64,000 nt of DNA from Drosophila pseudoobscura (GCF_009870125.1 NC_046683.1:52219869-52283868), one strand, 5' to 3'. Positions 34,294 through 46,459 are shown, counted from the stretch's first letter. Translations and numbers: made by a program. The notes: a model not told the origin generated them from the letters alone.

Positions 34294-37234
34294 GTTCTTG
34301 GTAAACTATATACGAGTGTATATTTATGCAACCTTGCTTTATTCTCAGAAGAACTTCGTTTTGGGCTTTGTGCAGACCGACAAATGCATATAAAAAAAAC
34401 AAATCCAAAATTCAAATCTAAATCCAAATCGAAACCGAAACCGAAAGCGAACTCGTGTTCAAAAGCTGACGGCGCACGCGCGCGAATTCGTTTCTGTTCT
34501 GCAACTGAGTGAGCACGCGCGCCAAATGTCGTTTTTATATAAGCTCCGCTCTGCTCCGGTCCGGGCTTGCGGCTGCTGCTGCTGCTGCTGCACTTGCTGC
34601 TCAGAACAAGAAACATACCGCCGGGGCAGGCAGGCAGCCGCGCAGGCAGGCGAAAGTTTGATTCGAGCAGCTGTTTCGTTTGGTTCACACAGCTGGTAAA
34701 CCGGTTCAAATCGGAATCAGAATCAGAATCAAAAGTCGGCATCGTATGGGATCGGGATCGGGTAAGGGACACTGGCGAGCCCCGAAAACGTTATGATCGC
34801 CGATCTTATGGTCGGCATTTGGTGGCGTTATTTTTAAGCCTGGCCAAGCATGACTCCACTCTGCACCCATCAAGAGTGCACCTCGTGTTCCAAGGTGGTT
34901 GCACATCTTCGAGCACAGCTGCTGGGTCGGGACCGGGAGCCGCGGGCTTTATTAATAACACCCCAAAAGGCGGCATAATGCTTGTGATTCATGCTCAAAC
35001 CATTCCGAGGATCGAGGAAATTAGCCAAAGATACATATTATTTGTTCAATTCGTGCACGAGCGAACATATACGTCAGTCCATTCATAAATTGCCACCAGG
35101 AGGGGATTCAACTCTCGTCAAAGACATTAAGCGTTCTATATAGCCGAACGATCAGGTTTCGGGCCTTTAAAGATGCTTGGGTATTATTTATTGTTTCGCT
35201 TAACTGTTAATTTGTTCAAAATTAATATTTGTGCCTGTGTGTTTTTATCTTAGTTATATATATTTTTGTGTATTCTGTTCAATTATAAAGATACATTTGT
35301 TACATGGATCTCCTCCTCCTCCTCCGCACTGCACCGCACCGCTCAGTGGCACATGCATGCATTTACAATATATTAATTATGAAGTCGCACCCTGATTTGA
35401 TATATCAAATAATTTCCAATCCTCATTACAACTGGACGACAACAAAATATTGTTCTCTTGACCGCTTCGCCGCCTCAAACCAGTTTAATCTTGCTTTATA
35501 AATTACATTTTTACGAGTTCTCTTGTATACTCTTGCAAAGTGTGTGCGTTGCATAAATTTGATTAGAAGTTTGCACATGCATTGAAGATTTGCAGTTGAT
35601 TGATTGGTATTAAAAGATAAAGACGTGTCATCGATATGCAAATTTGAGTAGAATCATTTATAAATTTTAATTGCGAATAAGGATCATCTAGTAATGAATC
35701 ATTTACTAAGAAAACTCTACCTTAACCAATGGAATTCTTTCTCAAGTGTTGCGCCGTTCTTATTCTCCCAAATCTAAGTGTATTTCAACATTCGACCCCA
35801 CAAAAGCTAGCCTTCCTTTTTAATTTTATTTGAATTTATTTATCTACGTTTATTTTATTTTGTTTTGTGCTACGCATTTAATGTTTTAATTAGATCTGTT
35901 TTGGAGATATTCCAAGGACTTTTGGCCAGCTGTTGGGGAGTTCATAGAACGGCTCTCCAACAGAGATATGTATGTATATGTATATCGAGATAGTGTCATA
36001 TGGCTAATTTAATTTTTAATGTGTGCATGCTTAGGCTGTTGTCTGGTGACAGGTGTCATTTGGATTTTTCCACATTTAGAAAGCTGCCGCTAATTAAATG
36101 CGTAAACTTGTCCTTCTACGGATGAATATGTGCGGTGGGTGTTCTCTGGAGACTCTCTCTTCTCGCTCTGTGAACTTTTGGCGTGGCAAGGTTTCGTCTT
36201 TTAACTTTAATACGACCTTCAATTGAACACACAAAAAAATAATTGCAATAAATCCCAATCCATTTCCGTTTTGATTCATTTTTCGCTTAGTTTTCTTGTT
36301 TCTGTTTTAGCCGCCTCCCCCTTTTCTCAAGTTATTTGTGTGTACGAACTTTTTATATATTAATTTTATTGGATTCCATAAGTAATACGTTTTAATGAGT
36401 CTGGAAGTGTTTTGAGAAATACTTAGCCTCTTAATTAAATTGAGGGGAAGTAAAACGTTTAGGCTTGGATGAATTCGCTGGACTTGGCGTAGAGGTGCGA
36501 ATGAATGGAGTGGGGAAGACGCCACAAACGAATAACGAATGAGTCGGCAGGAAGCTCATCGAAACCGGTCAGCAAAACTCTTTCATGTCATCGTCTAATC
36601 GGAATATTACCGAAGAAAATAGATTTATTGTTTCGTGCTCAATAAAATATACAATTAAATCACATACCCTTGCTAATCGATGTCTGCGGTCTCGACTATC
36701 TTAGCGATAAGATTGCGAAATGATATTCAAATCTCTAGAACATACTTCCAATTCTGCAGAGTACCTACTTCTTGAAAAGAGTACATAATCTTTAGCTTAT
36801 GGTTTTGATTGTTAATTATAACATTTATAAAGATATACATCCAACTATATACTAATCCGTCAAACAAAGCACTCTCTGTCTGAAGTTGGTATAAGCTTTT
36901 TATTGGTTATAGTAGATTAGGGGTTTTCTTTGAATAGTTTCTTACAATATTTTTCTTCGTCATGGGCTCGTCATGGCTCAGATCGATAAGCTTACTACGA
37001 ATTGGGAAAATCTGGCCATGATAAGGCCATACAACTCATTCTGGGCCAAATCAATTCAAACTTATAGGTTCGCTCCGGCGTTCCTTATCGATAGCAATCG
37101 TTCCTTTCCTTATCGAAGATTAGCAGCATCGCCATTATCAATCTGTAATAAATTACCCTAGCTTATTCCAGGCGCTGGGTAATACAGCACAGATAGTCAA
37201 TGAAATATGATCCACACTTGGTCTGGGAATCCAG
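34294..37234. other. Intergenic region upstream of the transporter and of the protease cluster
   Basis: No gene was recognised. The proximal part (34300-34960) is GC-richer with CTG and AATCAG repeats and probably holds the transporter promoter. The rest is AT-rich. From about 36980 the sequence is shared with the region upstream of the decayed tandem protease copy (38470 on). It contains CTTATCGAT/GATAAG words (36987, 37085, 37111). Confidence 0.5.
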
Positions 37235-37241
37235 TATAAAA
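37235..37241 (+). promoter_or_regulatory. TATA box of CG10472-like protease
   Basis: TATAAAA about 46 bp upstream of ATG 37281 places the start of transcription near 37265. This excludes the in-frame upstream ATGs at 37200 and thereabouts. Confidence 0.65.
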
Positions 37242-37280
37242 GCCATCAGATTCTTGGTGAAAACTTTAGTTCAAGTCAAA

Positions 37281-38275
37281 ATGAAATTCGCTATCGCTTC
37301 GGTTGTGCTTCTGGTCGCCATTCTCGGCGCCCAGGCCGTGGATTGGCAGTCCGTGAAGAATCTGAACATCGAGACCGATGCCCCGAAGATCCGTCACGGT
37401 GCACCCACGGGTCGCATCACCGGTGGCACTTTGTCCAGCCGCAACCAGTTCCCCTACCAGGTGGGACTACTCCTCTACGTTCAGGGAGGCGCTGCCTGGT
37501 GCGGCGGAACCTTGATCAGCGACCGTTGGATTGTGACCGCTGCTCACTGCACAGACAGCCTGACCACCGGGGTGGATGTCTATCTGGGCACCCACGATCG
37601 CACCAATGCCAAGGAGGTGGGCCAGCAGATCATCTTTGTGGAGAAAAAGTATGTGACCGTGCACGAGGACTGGAATGCTGAAACCATTACCAACGACATT
37701 TCCCTCATTAAGCTGCCCGTCCCAATTGAGCTCAATGGTATGGTAGATCTCTATATTCCTAGGAATCCTTCTTAAGCTTATTCTTCTCTTGGCAGAGTAC
37801 ATTCAGCCCGCCAAACTGCCGGCAAAGGCCGACAGCTACAATACCTACAGTGGGGAGACTGCTATTGCTTCCGGCTGGGGCTTGATCAGCGATTGTGAGT
37901 AACCTGCTCGCAGAACTCTCTGATGAACCCTGTTCATTTTATTCCACTTTCTTTGGATTAGCTGCCACTGCTGTCACTGACATTCTGCAGTTCATTGAGG
38001 TGCCCATCATGTCCAACAGCGGCTGCTCTCCCTGGTACTTGGGTCTGGTCGGCGGCACCAACATCTGCATCAAGACCACTGGTGGTACCTCCACCTGCAA
38101 CGGTGATTCCGGCGGCCCCTTGGTGTTGGCCGATGGCAGCAACACTCTGATCGGAGCCACCTCCTTTGGTATTGCCTTTGGCTGCGAGGTGGGATGGCCC
38201 GGTGTGTTCACTCGCATCACCTCCTTCCTGGACTGGATCGAGGCCAAATCTGGCGTCGCCAACTACGGCAACTAA
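37281..38275 (+). CDS. Secreted S1 serine protease (CG10472-like), 3 exons, 289 aa
   Basis: Probable midgut digestive endopeptidase. Exons are 37281-37737, 37796-37894 and 37962-38275. The signal peptide (MKFAIASVVLLVAILGAQA) is followed by a ~26-residue propeptide and activation at R45/ITGG. The triad is TAAHC (His), TNDISLIKLP (Asp) and [10 protein letters not shown] (Ser). The S1 position six before Ser is Ser, predicting chymotrypsin/elastase-like preference. Length is normal for the family and disulphide cysteines are in place. Poly(A) signal AATAAA is at 38294-38299. Upstream DNA has several GATA-type words. It is the parent-like copy of the damaged gene just downstream. Confidence 0.95.
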
Positions 38276-38470
38276 AAGCGGAAGTGTCTTCAAAATAAAT
38301 TTTTCTCTTTTGTTAAAAGAAGTACCTTCCCATGATTTAATTGATCAGTACTAAAGGGGAACTTTGTATGAGTTTGACAGGCAGTCCTTTGTGAGAAAGA
38401 GTAGTAATCTGTTAAACAAAGAGGTTTTATAATAAGATCAAAGTTCAAATGCTATAATCCCCTTAGTCGT

Positions 38471-39422
38471 GGGCTCGGCATCTTTATATTTGATAAGCTT
38501 ACTCCGAATAGATAGATCTCAGCATGATAAGTCTATAAAACTCATTCTGGGCACAGTTCTGGTTTTATGTGCGGTCTTTTACCTTATCGATGACTGGTAG
38601 CATCGCCATTATCAGAGTTGGCCGTAATCTATAGCAAATCACATTGGTTTATTCCTGGCCTGTGGGCAGCACCATAGACCCAGCATAGAAGTCATCCGAT
38701 TCTTGCGAACAAATCCAGTTATAATCAAAATGAAATTCGCAGGCGCGTCGGTTGTGCTGCTGATCGCCATTCTCGGTGCCCAAGCCGTGGATTGGAAGTC
38801 CGTGAAAAATCTGAACGTCGAGAGCGATGCACTGGCCTCTTCAACCAGTTCCCTTACCAAGTGGGACTCCTCGCCTACGTTGAGGGAGGAGCTGCCTGGT
38901 GCGGCGGAACCTTGATCAGCGATCGTTGGATTGTGACCGCTGCCCACTGCACGGACCACCGGTTGGGATGTCTACCTGGGCACCCAAAATCGAGCCAATG
39001 CCAAGGAAAAAGTCCAGGAGATCATCTTTGTGCAAACTCGGTACGTGATCGTGCACGAGGATTCGGCTCCAGAGACCCTTAGCAACGACATTTCCCTGAT
39101 CAAGCTGCCAGTGCCAATTGAACTGAATGGTGGGGGATATTCACTTAACTCTATATTTTCCGGAATCCTAGCTGAATAAGTAATTCACTTCTTCATTTGT
39201 AGAATACATTCAACCCGCTAATCTACCCGTGAAATCGTCGAACTTCAGCTACCGAAACTACAGCGGGGAGAGTGCCATTGCCTCCAGCTGGGTGAGTACT
39301 TTCGTGGAGTTCTTTGAATTGGTTTCCAATCTAATTTTACTCTAATTAGCTGCCACTGCTGTTACCGACAGCAACACCCTGATCGGTTCCACATCCTTTG
39401 GCCTTCTGTGGGTTGCGAGGTG
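38471..39422 (+). pseudogene. Decayed tandem copy of the CG10472-like protease with its promoter region
   Basis: Homology to the intact gene upstream starts near 38471 in the promoter region and runs to about 39422. The coding part begins at ATG 38731 with a full signal peptide. A deletion after codon ~34 then removes the activation site and shifts the frame (NQFPYQVGL appears in another frame from about 38838). A second small deletion follows the His motif TAAHC near 38958. Both intron positions can still be traced (39129-39202 and about 39293-39349), and the second exon is shortened. The last exon has lost the stretch with the catalytic Ser and ends at ...GCEV-like sequence, after which similarity stops. 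It cannot make an active protease. Most of it is still clearly alignable, so the loss looks recent. Confidence 0.88.
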
Positions 39423-40010
39423 ATTTTTTTATTTTATCCATTCGATTTACAAAACATTTAACCTCTCAAAGTACACATAAATAACTTTCGCTGGCGCAAC
39501 AACGAATTTTGGCGTGTTAAAACAAAATAATTTCACTAAAGTTAGCTGTTTGCATATTTATTTTATTTTTTTCCCGAAATAACAATTGTTGAACAACCTT
39601 AAATATTTTAAGTATTCTTCTGTTGAGTTTATCTAAAATATCTACACTTGTTCTGGCTAATACTAGTATAAGTTGGTAATTTGGTTCGTTCGGATTATAA
39701 TTTTTATAGTTTAATTTTTTGCCTCAAAACATTCACTTTTTACCAGAATTCAGAAATTCATAACGTCTGCTTTTGGATCTGGATCCGACTAGAATATGAT
39801 TCTGAATAATATTTAATATTTTGTTACTTTTTGCAATAACTTTTTATTGTTATTAAAAAAAAAGTTTTAAATTAAAAAAAAAAAAATTTTTTTGAAAAAA
39901 AATTCTATGATTTACATAATTTGCATAGGAAAAAAGAGGAAGAAGGTATCTTTTTTAATTTCGAGGATGTTATTATATCAGCTTATTTAAAAATAAATGT
40001 TTATTTTGGA
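39423..40010. other. AT-rich spacer downstream of the decayed protease copy
   Basis: Very AT-rich, with A/T homopolymers (39855-39902). The part next to 40010 is the 3' UTR of the minus-strand CG6592-like gene: TTTATT at 40000-40005 is a minus-strand AATAAA. No gene seen. Confidence 0.7.
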
Positions 40011-41559
40011 TTATAAGAAGTAAAACTCGTATTCGGACTTGGGTCTAGGACGAGGACGCTGGCGCTTATGCGTACGCATGCTGACATCCTCGGAGAGGTC
40101 CTCGTCGGAGCTGGGACGCACGTCCAGCTCATCTGGCTGATCATCCTCCTGCTCATCTTCCTGCTGCTGCTGTTCCAATCTTCGACTCTGGCGTGGCTTG
40201 CCATAGTCCCTCATATACTGATCGAAGAAAATCGCCTCCGTGGTGTCCTGATGTGAGTTGACGCCCGTCTCGTCGCTGATCCAGTCCAGGTACGAAGCCA
40301 CCTTGGTGAAGGCGGCCGGATATCCGCGATCGCAGCCATATATGCTGCCAAAGGAGGTGATCCCCACCAGCACTCGCTTCTTGGATTGTCTTCGCTGCAG
40401 AACAAGTGGTCCGCCGGAATCTCCATTGCAGGTGGAGCGGGAATTTCTCCCGCTGGTGCAGATATTGGTGCCGCGATAGGAGAGCGGAAAGTTGGTCTTG
40501 CATGTCCGCCCATCGATGATTTGCAGCTGGACATACCGCAAGACATTGCTGATGGCATGGACGCCAGTGGCATAGCGTCCCCAGCCAGAGGCGATGGCCA
40601 GCTTGTTCTTGAAGTTGCGGTACTCGTAGTGCCGCTTGGGCAGCTGTATGGGGTGGATGCGTTCTGGAATTTAATTTAAAGGGTATTACTTCCTCTATAG
40701 TCTGAAAATCCATCGATTTTACCGTTGAAGCTAACAGCATGGGGCAGTCGAATCAGGGCTATGTCATCCTTCAGACGCTTGGGATTCCATGTGGGATATA
40801 TGTGAAAATTACTGCTGGGCACCATCATTCGCACCTGACCCTTCTCCTTGGCGTTCTTGATCTCGTTGGCGCCCAAAAAGACCAGAGCGCGTTTGGCCCT
40901 GCAGGGAAAAAATCGGTTAAGGGATGGGTTCTGTGGCAGATATCATACCATTCCTACATGTCCACACAATGTGCCGCAGTCAGCACATGCTGATCGGAGA
41001 TCAGAGAGCCTCCGCACCAGTACAGACCCTTGGGACGCTGCAGCAACATGCCCACCTGGTAGGGGAAGCAGTGAGGATTGCCCACGTTGCCGCCGAATAT
41101 GCGATCCATGGCCATGGCCCCTTCGGGCAGCATCTTCTCTAGAAGCGGTGTGGTCTCCAGATTCAAGACCAAGGGCTCCTTTACATCCACATCTTCGTCG
41201 CTATTCCCATTTCCTCCTCCATTGATGCGGCTCTCCAGGTTGCTGGCACTCGTTTCCGCATCTTGTTCCATGGAGGAGGAAATGGTGGAGGAGGAGGAGG
41301 AAGAGGGAGACTGCGACATGGCCATGCCGAACGGTCCCGGATACATGGACACTAAATACATTGGCTTAACCTGTTGCCAGTCCAGTGCCGCTGCCAAGCC
41401 GCCGAGGGAGGTGGAGGCGGCATAGAGCAGGGCAATCCAGGTGAGCAGCTTCGTTTCCGATTGAGGCGTGGTGTGGTTCCGATTTGGGGATCGCCTCCGA
41501 ATGTGATTCGTTATTGTGGCAACAATGGAGGAGGAGGCACCTGCTGATTGTGTAAACAT
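40011..41559 (-). CDS. CG6592-like serine protease with long propeptide and charged C-terminal tail, 3 exons, 476 aa
   Basis: Exons are 40958-41559, 40723-40898 and 40011-40663; the first junction rebuilds the Met of HCVDMAKRAL. Residues 1-37 are hydrophilic and Arg-rich; the only hydrophobic segment is at 38-59. It may therefore be a signal anchor rather than a cleaved signal peptide. A ~95-residue Ser/Asp/Glu-rich pro-region precedes activation at R153/IFGG. The triad is TAAHC, KDDIALIRLP and [10 protein letters not shown], with Ser at the S1 base. The protease domain ends at SYLDWISDETG. A tail of about 90 residues then follows, first Gln/Glu/Asp-rich and then RPRPRPK-like; this is absent from the Jonah genes. 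A minus-strand TATA-like TTTATAA near 41875 would give a ~290-nt 5' UTR. Confidence 0.92.
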
Positions 41560-43951
41560 TTGCGTTGCTTTGTTCGCGCACGCATTTAACTGTTAATTGC
41601 GATTAATTTAGTGGCACTTTTGCACTGCTTCCTCCTTTAATACATTGGCCACCGCCGCACCTTAACTCTCGCGCGATCGGTCGGTCGGTCACTGCGCTGT
41701 TTTCCCGTTTCGAAAAGCCGTTACGCTGGACAACGCGTTTGTAATCTCTGTTGCTACCGCTACTACTGCTGCTGCTGCTGTTTTATTGCTTGCCACCTTG
41801 CCACTTGCCACTGACATGAACACCGACGAGCGTCTCGCAAGGTACTGGTGCGGCGCGCGCCGCTTGCCAGCATTTTTATAAACTCTTTCGCCAGCCATTT
41901 CTTCGAACCACTTTAATTATTTCGTCTATTTTGCTGCATTAATTTGGCCCCGTCAACGCCACCGCTGCTGCTACCTCCGCCGCTGCAGCCGCATTTTGTG
42001 CTCGCAATTGTATTGCAGTTGCATCAATTTCATTTAATTTGACTGCATGTCAATCTGCATATGCTCTCATCTCACTCTCGCTTACTCTCATCATATTCCT
42101 TCATTCCACCTTCCACTGCAGCTTTGATGTGGTCACGCTTGCGCTTTTTACCGTTTGACAGAGTCACACAGGGCATTGCATTCTTTCTCTCCATCTCCTT
42201 CTTCCTCATTCATTCAAAGTTCGGCTGCCCTTTTGATCGGTTGTCTCCCTCTTGACATAGTGGCGAAAATACCCACGCGTGTGTGTGTGTTTGTATGGTG
42301 CTGCTGCCTAGTTGTTTTACCATTTAAATTGTGTTTGAGGCTGTAACTCTAGCTATCTCCCCGCTTTGGTGCTATTACATCACGCGTACAGTGCTCTACT
42401 CTCTTAATCTTCATTATGCAGTAAGAGGGAATCTCTTTAGCGAAAATGCTTTCATTGAGTAAAACGCGAGATAGAAAGAGAGAGGGCGAGCGTCTAGCGG
42501 TGAGTAAAACAATAAGATTACACGATACAGTTATAATTTTGCATGTCTGGTGTCTCGCATTTCATCTCTTCGCACAGTGGCCTGTGGCCTGTGGCTTGTT
42601 GAGGTGCTGTTTTCCCTGCGTGGGTGTAGGAAAACAGTTGATATTACCACAGCCCACTGTGCAGCTTCTCTGACTCTGCCAATCTCAAGGTTATTGCCGG
42701 GTCTTTCTGTCGCATGCTTGCCATTTGCTGTGTGGCTCGTAAACAAATTAACAGTTTTCCATTGATGGGCTGGTTGGTTGCATGTGGCATGTGCAGAATT
42801 CTTAGCAGGAAATGGAAGTGCAGCATTAAAAATATGTACTTTTAATTAAATTAATTCGTGCACCGCCTGCGGCTGCCAGAAATAACTTTTATTTGGTGTT
42901 GAAAGTATTTCTGTTGCCTGTCTATTTAGGAAATTACTGGTACTGCTGCGGTCTGGTCTGCGCCTAGCCAAGCAAGTAAACAAAATCGTCTCGGTGATAT
43001 GTTCGAATCGAATTCGTCGGTAATGAGGCTAAAAAAACATAATCCACAGCAGCAGCAGCAGCAACAGCAACAGCAACAATACAATGATTATGCAAATGCA
43101 TGCTCTACACCCGCCCCGCCCCCCTTTCTCTATCCCCCCGTATCATAACACCCCACCTGCTGCGCTTGTTGTGCAGTTCGATTTCGTGCTGTGCGTCGAT
43201 ACCCAACCAAACCAATGCATAAGCATAATCGCGAATTGTGATTACCACGCCGCCGCGGCGGGGCTGCGCTGCCCGTTGCATGTTGCACTGCACTCATTAA
43301 TAATGGGCGCGTTTTTGTTGCTGCATTTTATTGCACTTGCTAATGCCTCTGCCGTTATTTAATTTCGCACTATTCCCCAACATTTTCGCATTTTGCGACG
43401 CCACCTCTCCTTGTGCGTCGTCGCTTTGGCGAATGCCTCAGGGCTTCCGTTTCGCATTTCATTTATAAAAGAATGGTGTTTTTCACATTTTCTTACAACA
43501 TTTATTTTGCACTTACGGACTACGCACAGAATCGTATTCTATGGCTGGATGATAAGTTTAAATTACTTGCTATTTACATACACATGGGGTGGATAGTTTT
43601 AATGGGTTTGAGTAGTTCACCTCCAACTGTGAAACGGCCCAAATGAAACGCTCGACGGCACTCCTGCAACGATGATCTATAGCTAGGGCTAGGGGCGCGC
43701 AATGAAATAATGTGAACGATCGGTCGGTAATCCTAGTTTCAATAATTGGTATCAGTACAGGTGACCGCATGCGAGATTGCAGGCCCAGCAGCATTCAATG
43801 GGAACTCCCTGCGGTCACATTATATTTGGACACTATTCGTAATATCTATTGTAATTTATGCAATGGGTGTAAGGTGTAAAACAGTGACACAATCTATCCG
43901 AGTGCAATAATGATATTACGTACATATGTATGCAGATGTTTCAGTCTCTCT
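41560..43951. other. Intergenic region between CG6592-like gene and tantalus
   Basis: 2.4 kb with the protease promoter and 5' UTR on the left. It holds a CTG run (41766-41780), a CAG/CAA run (43049-43079) and AT-rich DNA. No gene was recognised. Confidence 0.5.
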
Positions 43952-44892
43952 CTACTCGAACGCCGCCGGCTGCGGCTGCTGCTGCGGCTGGTGCATGTGG
44001 TACTGGCTCAGTGTGTGCAGCTGTATGTCGTCCATGGTCATGGCAGTCTTGGCTTCAGCGTTTCTTCCTCCGGGACCGGCTCCGGCATCGCCTTCGTCGC
44101 CTTCGAGCATTGCACTGTCGAAACTCTTGTTGAGGCGATCGTGAAATTCGGTCATTGAGATCTTCTTTAAGGCGAAGCGTTTGCCAAAGGTCTTCTTCAC
44201 CTTCTGGCGTCGCTTCTTCAACAGGATTTTGTTCTTGTTCAGTCCGTCACTGAAGGAAATGGCGCGTCGCAGCTTTCGGTTGCCAAACTTCACAATTCGC
44301 ACTTGGCTGCTGATCGAGCACTCCTCACTGTCGTCCTCCACATCGGCGGCATTCTCGTCGCTGGGCTCCTCGAAGATTGTCTCGAGATTCGTGGGCGTAA
44401 ACTTCTTCATGCGCTTGTTGGTGTATATCTTCTCGATGCTCTTGAGTGTCTGTGAATTGGTGGTTAGCTCCTTGCGACGGTTCTTCTTTATGGGCTTCAT
44501 GATGGCACTGCAGACGCGGTTGAAGTTGTCCTTGGAAACGCGTGCTGGCATGCGGCGCCGAGCCACGCCGCCCCTGCGGGTGGTCCCGCTGTGCCAGTCG
44601 CTGTCATCGTCCTCCCCGCGGCTCAGCTGCGAGTCCACCTCATCGGACTGATCACTGCTCTCGCTGGCCTCCGATTCCTTGGACCCTGCATCCTGCATCT
44701 CCTCCACGTCCGACATGGCCGTAGCCATGGGCTTCAGGCTCCACGAGAAACTGCTACTGCTACCGGAGCTGCGAAACGAAATTAAAATTTGACTTAATTT
44801 TGTTTCGCGTGAGACACTCACCGATTCTCCGACAATCCGACTTCTTTCGGCTGAAATGTGATGTTGGCAAAGTTATGCACAATGTTATCCAT
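43952..44892 (-). CDS. tant: Tantalus homologue, nuclear chromatin-associated protein, 2 exons, 295 aa
   Basis: In D. melanogaster Tantalus binds the Polycomb/trithorax-group protein Additional sex combs and affects sensory organ development. Exons are 44822-44892 and 43952-44768. The start MDNIVHNFANITFQPKE comes from the small first exon; the hydrophobic-looking frame read through the intron is not used. The middle is acidic and Ser-rich. The conserved Tantalus-type motif KKFTPTNLETIFEEP lies near residue 125-140, as in vertebrate PRR14. Basic patches (RRKELTT; KKRRQKVKKTFGKR) suit nuclear localisation. The C-terminus is Gln/Pro-rich. It is a single non-protease gene inside the protease cluster, at the same place as in D. 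melanogaster 65A. Confidence 0.9.
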
Positions 44893-45206
44893 TACGACTG
44901 TTTGTTGGCCGCGGAACCAAGCATTTCCTTTAGCTTTAACTTTACCCTTTGTGGTCGTCTGTCGGTAATCTCCTGGGGGGGGTTTTTCTGGTCACACGAC
45001 GATTGCCACCACCGGGCGGCAAATTCTCGAACAATCCGACGGTTCAAAACTTTGAGCGAAGGAATTAATGTGAAGTATAAGCGACACACTAGTTTGTGGC
45101 TATAATTTTAACGCCTGCTGTGCGTATTTTTGTTGCTAAAATTTTTTTGCTCAAAAAATGTTTATTTTCTTATGAGTTGCCAGAGTGCCTAAAACCATAT
45201 GAAGTC

Positions 45207-45226
45207 TATCGATACCAATATCGATA
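45207..45226 (-). promoter_or_regulatory. Two DREs upstream of tantalus
   Basis: TATCGATA occurs twice (45207-45214 and 45219-45226), about 320 bp upstream of the tantalus start. A near-match to motif 1 (TGGTCACACG) lies closer, at about 44989-44998. This suggests a DREF-type promoter. Confidence 0.55.
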
Positions 45227-45393
45227 TCGAATGTAGTGGGCCCGTACCGTGGTATTATGGAGAAAAATGCACCAGGGGGCGCCTGTGTTAGGAAGGTCGA
45301 TGAATTTGAATGTCGCGCCCATTGCTATTTTCAAATAATATCTGTATTGGTTATTTGTATATGTATTTTCAATTATATTAAATTTTATTCAAG

Positions 45394-45645
45394 CTGATAA
45401 GGGAAAAACATGATTAAATCTTATCGATAGCTAAACATTTATTGTCTGAAGATTTCGTCAAGTTTCTTTAGTCATATACATAGATAAAACGGACATTTAG
45501 TATAGTATTAGTATATGTTTTAAAATGGTGGCTTTGCTTATCTGCATATTGTAAATTATATGGTCTTAACATTTATATTGATTTCCGGCAAAATTTTGCG
45601 CAGTACCGAGGGGTATGGTATATAACTCCCAGCGATCATTCAGTA
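45394..45645 (+). promoter_or_regulatory. GATA sites, TATA box and initiator of Jon65Ai-like gene
   Basis: GATA motifs are at 45394-45401 (CTGATAAG), 45420-45425 and 45537-45542 (CTTATC). TATATAA is at 45619-45625 and Inr TCAGTA at 45640-45645, about 28 bp before the ATG. Midgut GATA factors (GATAe/Serpent) are known activators of fly digestive enzymes; their use here is inferred. Confidence 0.65.
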
Positions 45646-45670
45646 GCCTCCAATAAGTATTTGAATCAGA

Positions 45671-46459
45671 ATGAAGCTGCTGGCGGTTCTGCTTTTGGGA
45701 GTGATTGCCTCCGTGTCGGCATTCGAGAAACCAGTGTTCTGGAAGGATGTGCCCGTGGGCAAGGGCTCCATTGAGGGGCGCATCACCATGGGCTATCCGG
45801 CGCACGAGGGCAAGGTCCCCTATATTGTGGGTCTGGGCTTCAGCAAGAATGGCGGCGGCACTTGGTGCGGTGGCTCCATCATTGGCAACACCTGGGTCAT
45901 GACCGCCAAGCACTGCACGGACGGTATGGAGTCGGTGACCATCTACTACGGCGCCTTGTGGCGTCTCCAGGCCCAGTACACCCACTGGGTGGGACGCAAC
46001 GACTTCATCGAGCATGGTTCCGGCGACATCTCTCTGATCCGAACCCCGCACGTGGACTTCTGGTCGCTGGTCAACAAGGTGGAGCTGCCGAGCTACAACG
46101 ATCGCTACAACAACTATCAGGGCTGGTGGGCGCTGGTCTCCGGCTGGGGCAAGACCTCCGACGATGGCGGCGTCTCCGAGTACTTGAACTGCGTGGATGT
46201 CCAGATCGGCCCTAACTCTGTATGCGAGAGCTACTACGGCAGCTTCTCGGGCGATCTGATCTGCATCCCAACTCCCGAGAACAAGGGCACCTGCAGCGGC
46301 GACTCCGGCGGTCCCCTGGTCATCCACGACGGCAATCGCCAGGTAGGCATTGTGTCCTTTGGCTCCTCCGCCGGCTGCTTGTCCAATGGTCCCAAGGGAA
46401 TGGTGCGTGTCACCAGCTACTTGGACTGGATTCGTGATCACACTGGAATTTCTTACTAA
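45671..46459 (+). CDS. Jon65Ai: Jonah serine protease, Jon65Ai-like, intronless, 262 aa
   Basis: Secreted midgut protease. The signal peptide (MKLLAVLLLGVIASVSA) is followed by the propeptide FEKPVFWKDVPVGKGSIEGR and activation at R/ITMG. The catalytic-His motif reads MTAKHC, with Lys where most S1 proteases have Ala. I recall the same in the D. melanogaster gene, so it is probably ancestral. Asp is in SGDISLIRTP and Ser in [10 protein letters not shown], with Gly at the S1 base, so a wide chymotrypsin-like pocket. The single frame covers all of it. It stands tail-to-tail with its close paralogue (Jon65Aii-like), 400 bp apart. The symbol is by remembered sequence and synteny. Confidence 0.93.
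   Translation: MKLLAVLLLGVIASVSAFEKPVFWKDVPVGKGSIEGRITMGYPAHEGKVPYIVGLGFSKNGGGTWCGGSIIGNTWVMTAKHCTDGMESVTIYYGALWRLQAQYTHWVGRNDFIEHGSGDISLIRTPHVDFWSLVNKVELPSYNDRYNNYQGWWALVSGWGKTSDDGGVSEYLNCVDVQIGPNSVCESYYGSFSGDLICIPTPENKGTCSGDSGGPLVIHDGNRQVGIVSFGSSAGCLSNGPKGMVRVTSYLDWIRDHTGISY

Noticed and set aside
34690-34730. GGTTCAAATCGG resembling a tRNA B box
   Set aside because: No A box or cloverleaf can be formed around it.
45566-46441. 291-codon frame antisense to the Jon65Ai-like gene, and similar ones opposite the other Jonah genes
   Set aside because: Mirror frames of biased codons; no independent start or family support.
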